NCBI GenBank assembly: GCA_963745915.1
Contig: CAVUZA010000002.1
Span: 310,001-374,000, forward strand
Source: VRUE01 sp963745915
GTDB lineage: Bacteria > Actinomycetota > Thermoleophilia > Solirubrobacterales > 70-9
Direction: 5' to 3'
Length of the DNA stretch: 64,000 bases
How positions within the stretch are numbered: position 1 is the first letter of the stretch; the number at the start of each line of letters is the position of its first letter. Made by a program: the position numbers and the translations under genes. The notes below the pieces were generated by a model that saw only the letters and a list, made by a program, of their open reading frames with translations, was not told the origin of the DNA and searched no databases. Below, one piece after another: positions 55,001 to 63,695 of this stretch.

Positions 55001-56186
55001 CGTTGGCCAGCCCCAGCGGGTCGATCGTGCAGTTGGCCCGCAGCGAGTGGCGTTCGACTTCGCTCGATTCCTCACAACTGACGTCGGGGGCGGTGCCGTC
55101 GGTTTCGGGGCCGAAGACCTTGATCTTGTCGTTGGCGTGATCTGCGACGTCGACCCAGTCCTCTTCGTTGTTGTAGGCGATGCCGCGGGCAGAGCCGATC
55201 AGGTCTCTGCCGAAGGGGCTGCCGGGGACCGGGGTGCCGGGGCAGCCCGGCAAAGCGCAGGGCTCGTGCTCTTCGAAGGCGGTGGCGGTGGCGTTGAAGA
55301 CGTGGCCTTCGGGGCTGAACTGGTCGAGGGTCACATCGAAGGAAACCGACCCTTCCCGCAGCGCTGAGTCGAAGCTGCCGTTGACGTACTTGTCGAGGCC
55401 GGTTGGTGGTTCTGCCGGCGGGGCCACGTAGAGCCCTTCGCCGCTCTGGTCGATCGCCAGTCGACAGGGGCGCCTGTTGGCGTGGGTGAGCGCGATCGGC
55501 GGTTCGAGCGGGTTGCCTTCGGGGTCATAGCGGTAGACCTTTTCCCTCGATGTACCGCTGCCTTCTCCGTTGCCGACCAGCAGGTTCCCTTCGCGATCGA
55601 CGGCAATCCCGCAGGTTCTAGCGTTGGGTCCTGCGATCGTACGGATGAAGCTGCCGTCGGGTTTAAAGGCGTGCACGGGGCCTTTTTCCTCGCTGACGTA
55701 GATCCGTCCCTGTTCGCCTTCGCCCGGGCCGCCGAGGCCGCCGGAGTTGTCGATCGCGACATCGGCGCGAAAGGCCCCCGACTCAAAGAACCCCTCCACC
55801 CCGAAGGCCCCCCCAGCCGTTTCGCTGCCGTCCAGGCACGACTTGCCCGCCGCGCTCCCCGCGATGAAGGGGAGCGAAACCCCTCCTGTGTCGAACTTGC
55901 AGACCACTCGTTCTGCGTCGTTAGGCCCCGGGCCATGCCCGCTGCCGGCCAGGTTGATCGCGTAGAGGGTCTGGTCCGCTTCGTCGATCGCGATCGCTCC
56001 AACCTCTGAAAATCTCCCCACCGAAGAGTCCGACCCGTCGAAATCGAAGACCAGCGGCCGCTCGTCTTCGAGCGCGGTCGCTCCCGAGATGCCAGGAGCA
56101 CCGAGTGCCAAAGTCAGGCAGATCGTCGAGACGAGCCACAGCGCCCGGTATGCCCCGCGTCGATCCCTCATCGAACTGCGCGTCAT
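52071..56186 (-). CDS. Giant secreted beta-propeller protein with fibronectin-like and WD-like regions
   Basis: The 1371-residue protein has a signal-like N-terminus (LWLVSTICLTLALGAPGISGATA). Residues about 45-350 contain NHL-type propeller repeats (GAIAIDEADQTLYAINL, CGIAVDREGNLLVGNG). Residues about 370-700 carry fibronectin III-like segments (AYRFEWKQG, NTTYQVRLVGINEETG, ATTYEYRLAVL). Residues about 780-1280 have a second propeller with SPDGRTGLFVTRS-type blades. The C-terminus is a basic tail with Cys (RKRRCRKGKVRRRGRCVKRR). Such architecture is common in the giant secreted proteins of this lineage. Function unknown; adhesion or surface display is a guess. Transcribed from a good promoter at 56247-56275. 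Confidence 0.82.
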   Translation of the reverse strand: MTRSSMRDRRGAYRALWLVSTICLTLALGAPGISGATALEDERPLVFDFDGSDSSVGRFSEVGAIAIDEADQTLYAINLAGSGHGPGPNDAERVVCKFDTGGVSLPFIAGSAAGKSCLDGSETAGGAFGVEGFFESGAFRADVAIDNSGGLGGPGEGEQGRIYVSEEKGPVHAFKPDGSFIRTIAGPNARTCGIAVDREGNLLVGNGEGSGTSREKVYRYDPEGNPLEPPIALTHANRRPCRLAIDQSGEGLYVAPPAEPPTGLDKYVNGSFDSALREGSVSFDVTLDQFSPEGHVFNATATAFEEHEPCALPGCPGTPVPGSPFGRDLIGSARGIAYNNEEDWVDVADHANDKIKVFGPETDGTAPDVSCEESSEVERHSLRANCTIDPLGLANAYRFEWKQGTGASWGAAESSAPQSIEPTDSSPHQVSLAIDEYKGQRLRANTTYQVRLVGINEETGMNRLAAYSAPESTMTPVPAVPDVICGPATAITTEAAGISCGVGTDEEQTDWQIRTAALAEATQGQCEALEEAKFQTAAEGTIPEGEAGTVEIEAGLEGLDPAQSYCVRAVAANAGGPGKDDISFKTLAIPPSQASVAFAAPRTSTTARINAWVNPNGETDFEYAFQWREQGASQWSDLPIRESSIHAREPIVVAEELSGLEPATTYEYRLAVLRNEAGDAASLGEEGSFATRSLPEIATASPPSCPNQQVRNAQHATYLGACRGIELVNSPEKGNQNAQALGPGITTYTSPITADGQKVLWFVLGGAPGSPNGTQGNFLAKRDGSGWSSEAVAPPAAEQFGGGALTYFLSAATPNFTSFVFSVRRSTAADSPPSPTIARIRSGVQDVLKSYEAAPPNPSYESSVDLSDGGEAVLFIDADSGQLEDIGNARVAIPDHGIAAASAETVSLTADGFPFECGLEPFNGQSFPGITGGSVAQPGDHWIASEDGSRVYFKAKPNGSCTGLYGLYVRNRETDSTELIDPGAEGRSPEFLRSSPDGRTGLFVTRSALDLADEDTTLDLYRWEESAGSSSCVTCVASGPASLAEAGAGIRSLLVSDDLSHTYFLSERQLVEGRGRDGALNLYLVDGGHIDFVATVGTDVLNHANSPSASVDGSLLAFKARMSPFLGTDQATEQCIQPNGKSGPCEEAFLYDERTESLECISCRRNGPTTHSIGSAAGATGGPSLVLSADGATMAFVTREALLPSDVNGDADIYEWRAGVLHLISNGISDFAGGASAPRVWGIDASGRNVLFGLAPPSGGLTGFERDGVVNLYDARTDGGFPLPSPRSTCTGDSCQGSLHPTPPSPAQASATYHGKGNLRLRKRRCRKGKVRRRGRCVKRRRAKKHRRHRKRAASRSGRHGGSHVNGRRGG

Positions 56187-56246
56187 CTCCCCCCTCTGCC
56201 CCTGCTCTGCGGCACCTTGAAGTCGAAGCCCTCTTAGACCCGCCGG

Positions 56247-56275
56247 AGATTAGTAGACGCATATCGCTCTGTCAA
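56247..56275 (-). promoter_or_regulatory. Promoter of the giant secreted-protein operon
   Basis: On the minus strand TTGACA (56275-56270) is followed by exactly 17 bases and TAATCT (56252-56247). The ATG of the 1371-residue gene lies 61 bp downstream. The -35 is preceded by GTACC, as in the promoter of the collagen-like gene at 61323-61351. Confidence 0.65.
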
Positions 56276-56298
56276 GGTACTTTGACGTGTCGTCAACG

Positions 56299-57889
56299 AT
56301 CGGGTCGGGGCGGGGGCTCTCCCCCCGCCCCTCCCACACCACCGGACATGCGGGTCCGCATCCGGCGGTTCACGTCGCTTCCCGGAAGCGACCATAGGGA
56401 TCGATGAATCCTCGTAGGCCCTGCTCACGCCAGTAGGCATTCGGCAGGGCGCGCTGGAGGGGAGCGGAACCGGCGATGCGCCAGTAGCCCTTTCGCGATC
56501 CGGCCCATTCACGGGCCAGTTGCGGAGGGACTCCCAGCGCTTGCAGGCTGCGCCGTCTGGTCAACGGGCGCTTCCATTCCTTCCAGCGAACCTGTCGCAG
56601 CCGCCGGCGTAACCACTCATCGAGGTCAGAGAGCGGGCGCGGGGTATCAGCCAATGAAAAGTAGGCCGTCCATCCCACCGTGAAGCTGTTCACTTCACGG
56701 ATGCGTCGTCTCATCGAGACGCCCCAGCGGCGCGAGGTGAGTTCTCGCAGGCGGTCCTTGGCGCGTTTGCGCGCCTTCGGATCGATCCTTACCTTGATCT
56801 CACCATCTCGCTTGAAGAAGCCGAACCCCAGGAGGGTCCGCCTCGTCGCGCGGTCAACCGCAGACTTGCCTTGGTTGACCCGCAGCTTCAGGCGTCGCTC
56901 GATGAATTCGCCGGTGCCCTGCATCACGCGCTCCGCCGCTCGCTTTGAGGCGACGTAGATCGTGATGTCGTCCGCGCAGCGGACGAAGCGGTGCCCACGC
57001 CTCTCCAGCATCCGGTCGAGGTCGTCGAGGTAAACGTTGGAGAGCAGCGGTGAGAGGGGAGAACCCTGGGGGGTTCCTTCCTCGGTCGACTGCTTCACGC
57101 CGTCTGCCATGACTCCCGCTTCCAGATAGCGCCGGATCAGCTTGAGCACCTTCTTGTCGGTGACCCGCCTCGCGACCCTGGCCATCAGCGCGTCGTGCTG
57201 GACTCGGTCAAAGAAGTGATCGAGATCCAGATCGACGGCCCACTCGTGCCCCTCGGCGATGTCGCGCTGAGCGCGGCGGATCGCCTGATGGGCCGAGCGC
57301 CCGGGGCGAAAGCCGAAGCTCCGCTCCGAGAAGCCGGGATCGAATACGGGCACCAGCACCTGCGATAGGGCCTGCTGGATCACTCGATCCAGGGCCGTTG
57401 GCACTCCCAGCTCCCGCTCGCCGCCGGAGGGCTTGGGGATCGTGACCCTCCTGGTGGGTTGCGGTCGGTAGGTGCCCGCGTCGAGCCTTGCCCGGACTTC
57501 AGGCCAGTGGTCGTGCAGCCAGGGGCGTAACTCCTTGGCCTGCACGCCGTCGACGCCGGGAGCACCGGCGTTTTGCTCGACGCGTCGGAGCGCCGCCGCC
57601 AGGTTCTCGCGAGAGAGAAACTCCTCCCAGAGGTTCCCTGCGGTGGCGGGGTGAGGCTCTGCGTTGCCTGGCGCCGGAAAGCCGCTGCGCTCTTCGCGGG
57701 GAGCTTCGGGCTTCACCCTAGGCATCCATTGCGCGAAGGCCCCGCCGAGGCGGGGTTGGCTGCTGTGGCTTCCGCGAGCACGGGCGCGCTTTGCCTCGGC
57801 TTCGCGTTCGGCCCTTCACGGCGCACGACCCCGCCGCTACTACGGCCTCTGCTGACTCCTGTCGGGTGACCGGCCGCCTTTCGAGTCAA
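56299..57889 (-). mobile_element. Group II intron, 5' part missing or displaced by an IS
   Basis: The 3' end is well preserved: domain V (about 56338-56371) reads GCCGGATGCGGACCCGCATG followed by TCCGGTGG, and domain VI ends in the CCGACCCGAT typical of intron 3' ends. Before the reverse transcriptase ORF the element has the conserved segment AGGAGTCAGCAGAGGCCGTA (on the minus strand near 57850). Only about 165 bp lie between the ORF start and the IS256-family element. That is too little for a full domain I-III, so the 5' part is lost or displaced. Immediately beyond the IS is a strong terminator, the usual target of group IIC introns. Confidence 0.75.
56370..57725 (-). CDS. ltrA: Group II intron reverse transcriptase/maturase (LtrA-like)
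   Basis: The 451-residue protein has the RT domain with the motifs NAGAPGVDG, RRVTIPKPSGGERELGVPT, FDPGFSERSFGFRPGRSAH, the palm motif VDLDLDHFFD, EGTPQGSPLSPLLSNVYLDDLD and the catalytic RCADD, followed by the maturase X domain (FTVGWTAYFSLADTP). The catalytic YxDD box normally reads YADD; here it is CADD. The two aspartates are intact. The C-terminus has no HNH endonuclease domain. The intron's first domains are missing or displaced, so it may no longer splice, but the protein could act in trans. Confidence 0.93.
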   Translation of the reverse strand: MPRVKPEAPREERSGFPAPGNAEPHPATAGNLWEEFLSRENLAAALRRVEQNAGAPGVDGVQAKELRPWLHDHWPEVRARLDAGTYRPQPTRRVTIPKPSGGERELGVPTALDRVIQQALSQVLVPVFDPGFSERSFGFRPGRSAHQAIRRAQRDIAEGHEWAVDLDLDHFFDRVQHDALMARVARRVTDKKVLKLIRRYLEAGVMADGVKQSTEEGTPQGSPLSPLLSNVYLDDLDRMLERRGHRFVRCADDITIYVASKRAAERVMQGTGEFIERRLKLRVNQGKSAVDRATRRTLLGFGFFKRDGEIKVRIDPKARKRAKDRLRELTSRRWGVSMRRRIREVNSFTVGWTAYFSLADTPRPLSDLDEWLRRRLRQVRWKEWKRPLTRRRSLQALGVPPQLAREWAGSRKGYWRIAGSAPLQRALPNAYWREQGLRGFIDPYGRFREAT

Positions 57890-59268
57890 GTCGCGAGTTG
57901 TGGTGTAACGGGACTCGCCGGCACTTCTCTCAGCGCTTCAGGGCAGCCACCTCGCTTCCGCCTTCATCGGCCTGGTCCTCGAGGACCAGGCCGATCGACT
58001 CCTGGGAGAGGTAGCCGCGGGTCAGCAGCCACTCGTCGTTTTGCTCGATCAACAGCGACCCGATCAGGCGGATCACCGAGCGGTCGTTGGGAAAGATGCC
58101 GACGACGTCAGAGCGCCGCGCGATCTCCTTGTTGACGCGCTCGATGTTGTTGGTCGAGCGCAGCTTCGGCCAGTGCGCCGCCGGGAAGCGGTAGAAGGCG
58201 AGCAGGTCCTCCTCGGCCGCCTCGAGCAGCGCCGCCACCTTCGGCACCGTCGGCGCGAGGCGCTCGACGACGGCGGCCGAGCGCTCTTTGGCGTCTTGGA
58301 GATCCTCGGCGTTGAAGACCTCGCGCAGGGCGGCGGCGACCATGTTGCGCTGTCCCTTCTTGCAGTGGCCGTGCATGTTCCTTATGAAGTGCACGGTGCA
58401 GCGCTGCCAGGGGCAGCCCAGCACCTTGGCGATCGCGGCCTTGAGGCCCAGGTGATCGTCAGAGACGCAAAGCCTCACCCCCTGCAGGCCGCGGGCCACC
58501 AGCTCGCGCAGGAACGCCGCCCAGCCGGCCTCGGTCTCCGACTCGGCGATCTCGATGCCGATCACCTCCCTACGCCCCGACTCGTGGACCGCGAAGGCGA
58601 CCATCAGCGCCTTGGAGTGAACGTGGCCGCGGTCTCTGACCTTGAGGTGCTTGGCGTCGAGCCACAGATAGGGGTAGGCGCCCTCCAGGGGCCGGGTGCG
58701 GAAGGCATCGACCTGGCCGTCGAGCTCGCCGCAGATGCGTGAGACCTGGTCCTTTGACATGTGGATCCCCAGCTCGGAGACCAGGTGGTCGACCTTCCTC
58801 GTCGAGACCCCGTTGACGTAGGCCTCCATGACCACGCCGAGCAGCGCCTTCTCGCTTCTTTTGCGGGGCTCCAGGAAGCTCGGGAAGTAGCTCTCGCCCG
58901 AGCGCTTTCTGGGCACCGCCAACTCGATCTCGCCAACTCTTGTCGCCCAGGGCCTGGGCCGGTAGCCGTTGCGGTGCGTGCTCCTGGTCTCAGAGACCTC
59001 GCCTTTCCCGGCGCCGATCTGGCGCTCGATCTCGGCCTCCATCGAGCTGGGCGGCGATCATCGCCACGCTCTCCCGCAGGAAGTCGGAGTGCTCCTCGAT
59101 CAGGGCCTTGGCTACGACCCCGGCGCTCGTCATGCTTTGGCTCTCGGCCATCGTGGTGTTCCTTTCGTCAGTCGACTTGCAGGTCAACCGACGAGTCTGG
59201 GGCCCGCGGTGGCCGGAACTTCTGCCCGGCCCCTACGCGGCCTTGCTCGTTACACCACTTCTAGCGAC
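57890..59268 (-). mobile_element. IS256-family insertion sequence
   Basis: The terminal inverted repeats are imperfect: GTCGCGAGTTGTGGTGTAAC at the left (57890-57909) and, inverted, GTCGCTAGAAGTGGTGTAAC at the right (59268-59249). The element is about 1.38 kb, normal for the family, with one transposase gene. A 9-base direct repeat GTGACCGGC occurs at 57866-57874 and 59269-59277. The right copy abuts the IS end, the left copy is 15 bases away from it, so it is not a clean target duplication. The IS lies at the 5' side of the group II intron. Confidence 0.8.
57930..59151 (-). pseudogene. IS256-family (Mutator-type) transposase, one-base frameshift
   Basis: The main frame (370 residues from 59042) covers nearly the whole transposase: RNGYRPRPWATRVGEIELAV, ENGVSTRKV-type motif YVNGVSTRKVDHLV, the DDE residues in LWLDAKHLKV, VSDDHLGLKAAI and RSTNNIERVNKEI. 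The first 37 residues (MAESQSMTSAGVVAKALIEE ...) are in another frame, starting at ATG 59151 with AAAGGA upstream. The frames meet at about 59041, where CAGCTCGATGGAG has one base more than CAGCTCATGGAG, which would read QL-MEAE as in relatives. It is either inactive, uses frameshifting, or reflects a sequence error. Confidence 0.88.
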
Positions 59269-59284
59269 GTGACCGGCGTACAAC

Positions 59285-59315
59285 GAGAGGGGCCGCGCTT
59301 TGCGCGGCCCCTCTC
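59285..59315 (-). terminator. Strong intrinsic terminator hairpin
   Basis: The arms GAGAGGGGCCGCGC (59285-59298) and GCGCGGCCCCTCTC (59302-59315) pair over 14 bp around TTT. It lies 47 bp downstream of the secreted-protein gene stop at 59363 on the minus strand. The intron/IS remnant follows about 20 bases later, which fits intron insertion next to a terminator. Confidence 0.75.
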
Positions 59316-59362
59316 TCCCGATAAGCCCTATGAATACGGGCGATTCACTCCGGCTTGCCTCC

Positions 59363-60040
59363 CTACGGGAGTAAGGAGATGTAGATCGGGGCTCCTTCTG
59401 GTTCGTCTAACGTCAGTAAGTACGTCGCGTCCCAGGTCGACACTTCCGGCGCGAGGCCGAACGGGTCTGTGCATTCGCCCTTGACGAGGGGAACTCCATT
59501 GGCGATCAGATTGTCGCCTTCAATTCGCAGTAATGCTTTGTCGGATTCGAGGTTGTAGTGGCAGTTGGATACCAGGCCAAGCGTGCAGTTATTGAGTATT
59601 GCGCCAGGTAAGCCATTGCCATGCGGTTCGATCCAGGCATCTAATGACGACGCCTGCGCTAACAGTAACGCCGGCATATTGATTTCGGTCGCTGTTGTGC
59701 ATAGACCTGTGCAATTGGAAAACGACAGGGTTTTGATTAAACCTAAGACCGGGTCGTGTTCCGCGGCCGTTTCCTCATGGCCGAGGAATAAGCCTAAAGC
59801 CGTTGAATGGCACGTCATAGCCGCTCCACCGCTTTCGTCTAAGAGCACCGCTGGTTTAGCTTCGGTGGTTAAACCAAGGATCTTGGCACCTTCAGCAACC
59901 CGCTGCCCTATGGGGCACGTCCCTTCGTCAGTGACGTTTTCCTCACACAGCCAGTCCGCCGAGGCACTCCCCGCCCCCACGAATGCCATCGCAGCCAGCG
60001 CTGCCAGCGCAGCGAGGCCTGCCATCTTGATGAGTCTCAC
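59363..60040 (-). CDS. Small secreted protein of unknown function
   Basis: The 225-residue protein starts at GTG 60040 with GGAG 7-8 bases upstream, then a signal peptide (MAGLAALAALAAMAFVGAGS). The mature part has four or more paired cysteines (WLCEENVTDEGTCP, FSNCTGLC, LNNCTLGLVSNCHYNLES) and is beta-rich. Third-position GC is lower than average here. I do not know the family, though such alanine-rich leaders recur in secreted proteins of this lineage. It has its own promoter (60163-60191) and terminator. Confidence 0.78.
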   Translation of the reverse strand: MRLIKMAGLAALAALAAMAFVGAGSASADWLCEENVTDEGTCPIGQRVAEGAKILGLTTEAKPAVLLDESGGAAMTCHSTALGLFLGHEETAAEHDPVLGLIKTLSFSNCTGLCTTATEINMPALLLAQASSLDAWIEPHGNGLPGAILNNCTLGLVSNCHYNLESDKALLRIEGDNLIANGVPLVKGECTDPFGLAPEVSTWDATYLLTLDEPEGAPIYISLLP

Positions 60041-60162
60041 TGGATTCTCCTTTTCTCCCAACCCTGTGGCCGGGTGCGTTGGATCACGAATCGCGCCGGA
60101 GCCTCTCTCCGCCGATGGCGGTGATCCCGCCGCGATGCGCTGGGTACGCCAGCGCGGAGATA

Positions 60163-60191
60163 GCTATACCATGTACGTACCCAAAATGCAA
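60163..60191 (-). promoter_or_regulatory. Promoter of the small secreted protein gene
   Basis: On the minus strand TTGCAT (60191-60186), 17 bases, then TATAGC (60168-60163). The transcript start would be about 115 bp before the GTG start codon. In the 363 bp between the start of this gene and the collagen-like gene stop, this promoter and the hairpin at 60349-60386 are the only signals I see. Confidence 0.6.
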
Positions 60192-60348
60192 GGACAGTTT
60201 CGGAGCAATCGTGAGAATCTGATCTGAATCGGAACACTCCGATCCCCCCGCACCCGGTTCCGACTGGACACCCGTTTTTCAACCATTCCCGCATGACTGG
60301 CGCCTCATGCGACGTCGGCAAAGAAAGACACAAGGGACTACAACGGCA

Positions 60349-60386
60349 GGACAACACCGAGACGGTCAATCGCCTCGGTGTTGTCC
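60349..60386 (-). terminator. Terminator hairpin after the collagen-like gene
   Basis: The arms GGACAACACCGAG (60349-60361) and CTCGGTGTTGTCC (60374-60386) pair perfectly over 13 bp with a 12-base loop. It lies 18 bp after the collagen-like gene stop (60404). No T-run follows. Confidence 0.6.
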
Positions 60387-60403
60387 TAGATCCGTGGGCT
60401 TGC

Positions 60404-61201
60404 CTATGGAGCTGTTACCGCCCAACTTCCGTTGCCGGTCGCGGCAGCGCCGGTCGTTTTGAAGCTAAGCGTGACCCCACCCTTGCTTCGCAGGGGTGCG
60501 GAGGTATAGGTCGCTTCGGTTAGCGCGTTTTGATAGACGCAGAAATGACCTGGTTCGGCTGTCGGTTCCGTCGGGCTCCCAGGACAATCTGCGGTCGTGC
60601 CGCTGGCGACATAGTGCACATTTCCTGATGTGACCGGCGTCGCGAGTGGAATCGTAAAGGCTGCAAAGGTCGCGTTTACATGCAAGGCTATGAGATCTGC
60701 GCCTTCCCCCGCAAACGCCCAAGTCCCGGTCTCCGTCGCACCGCTGGGCAGTGTCCCACTCGTGGTCCACGGCGAGCCTTCTCCGCCGTTGCAGACGTAG
60801 CTCGGTTCCGGGCTCGCGGAGGTGACTTCGACGCCGCCCAGTTCTTCGCAGGGTTCGCCTGCCGGTTCTTCGGTCGGCCCGAACGGAACGCCTTCGGCGT
60901 CCACGCCGTCGCTGCCATCACTGCCGCTCGACCCGGTGTCGCCCTTGTCTCCCTTTGATCCTTGAGCGCCTGCTGCGCCCTGCGGCCCCTGTGGACCGGC
61001 CGGGCCCTGCTTGCCGCGCGGGCCTCGAGGTCCGCGCTTGGCCTTCGACTTCTTCTTCTTGTGGTGTCGCTTGGAGGCTTCAGCGGTCTGGCCGCCGCCT
61101 CCATTTGAGGCGGCATAGGCGCCGCCGAGCATTGCGAAGACGAGGGCGACAACCGAGATCACACCCGGGATGCCGAACCTCGTGCGTAGCATCGAAGCCA
61201 T
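60404..61201 (-). CDS. Secreted or membrane-anchored collagen-like protein
   Basis: The 265-residue protein has a hydrophobic signal/anchor (GVISVVALVFAMLGGAYA), a basic spacer (RHHKKKKSKAKR) and about 15 Gly-X-Y triplets (GPRGPRGKQGPAGPQGPQGA ...). It then has a C-terminal beta-rich, Cys-containing globular domain of about 170 residues. Triple-helical stalks with a globular head are known from bacterial surface proteins. Trimerisation and display on the surface are likely. It has a typical sigma-A-like promoter at 61323-61351. Confidence 0.82.
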   Translation of the reverse strand: MASMLRTRFGIPGVISVVALVFAMLGGAYAASNGGGGQTAEASKRHHKKKKSKAKRGPRGPRGKQGPAGPQGPQGAAGAQGSKGDKGDTGSSGSDGSDGVDAEGVPFGPTEEPAGEPCEELGGVEVTSASPEPSYVCNGGEGSPWTTSGTLPSGATETGTWAFAGEGADLIALHVNATFAAFTIPLATPVTSGNVHYVASGTTADCPGSPTEPTAEPGHFCVYQNALTEATYTSAPLRSKGGVTLSFKTTGAAATGNGSWAVTAP

Positions 61202-61322
61202 TGACTCGACTCCTCCCTTTGCGTCCGTTTTGGGCGCAGGTTCTGCCCCTGCTTACTGCAGCAGGCATTGAACGCGGCCAACCGGGTCGGCCCGCCGCCG
61301 GTCCTCCCTGGACCTGGCCTAG

Positions 61323-61351
61323 AAATTAATGAACGAGTGTATCTTTGTCAA
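61323..61351 (-). promoter_or_regulatory. Promoter of the collagen-like gene
   Basis: On the minus strand TTGACA (61351-61346), 17 bases, then TAATTT (61328-61323). The -35 is preceded by GTACC as in the giant secreted-protein promoter. The 5' UTR would be about 110 bases. The surrounding DNA is clearly less GC-rich than the rest. Confidence 0.65.
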
Positions 61352-61391
61352 GGTACGCGCTAGGTTTGGTGTGCGACCTCGCGGCCGACTG

Positions 61392-63221
<1,830 letters not shown>

Positions 63222-63252
63222 CTCGGCGGCGAAGGATAGGGCGGGCAAAGAA

Positions 63253-63276
63253 GAGGCCCGCCTTGCGGCGGGCCTC
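63253..63276 (-). terminator. Intrinsic terminator of the cold-shock gene
   Basis: On the minus strand GAGGCCCGCC, loop GCAA, GGCGGGCCTC is followed by TTCTTTG. The perfect 10-bp stem lies 25 bp after the cold-shock gene stop and just before the typA start, so typA needs its own promoter or read-through. Confidence 0.75.
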
Positions 63277-63301
63277 GTTCAGCTGCGAAGTAGGTGCGCG
63301 A

Positions 63302-63508
63302 CTACGAGGTCTGCTGCACGCTCGCCGCGGCCGGGCCCTTGGGGCCTTCCTCGGACTCGTAGCTCACCTTGGCGCCCTCCGTGAGGGACTTGAAGCCCTC
63401 GCCGAGGATCGCGCTGTGATGGACGAAGACGTCCTTGGAGCCGTCGTCGGGCGTGATGAACCCGTAGCCCTTGTCGTCGCTGAACCACTTCACTGTGCCT
63501 GTCGGCAT
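63302..63508 (-). CDS. csp: Cold-shock protein (CspA family)
   Basis: The 68-residue OB-fold protein binds single-stranded nucleic acid. It contains both RNA-binding motifs: RNP1 KGYGFITP and RNP2 DVFVHHSAI. The start ATG 63508 is preceded by GGAGG at 9 bases spacing. Length is exactly typical. The upstream region to 63695 (187 bp) is the 5' UTR/promoter region; I see no clear -10/-35 pair. Confidence 0.96.
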   Translation of the reverse strand: MPTGTVKWFSDDKGYGFITPDDGSKDVFVHHSAILGEGFKSLTEGAKVSYESEEGPKGPAAASVQQTS

Positions 63509-63695
63509 ATCTCTATTGCCTCCACTTCATGTGCTGCGAACGCGGAGGCTTCTGGGTAAAGCAACGACGCGAGCGCTAGACACGACTTTGCCGGATCGAT
63601 CCGGCCTAACGCCGGGACCGTAGCAGGGATCGGCTGCCGCTCGCGCCGGCGCAGCGCCGCCAGGTTTGGATACGCCTGTGGTATAGCTACTCGCG

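Noticed and set aside
57866..57874. GTGACCGGC as the target-site duplication of the IS
   Set aside because: The left copy is 15 bases away from the inverted repeat, so the duplication is not adjacent at both ends.
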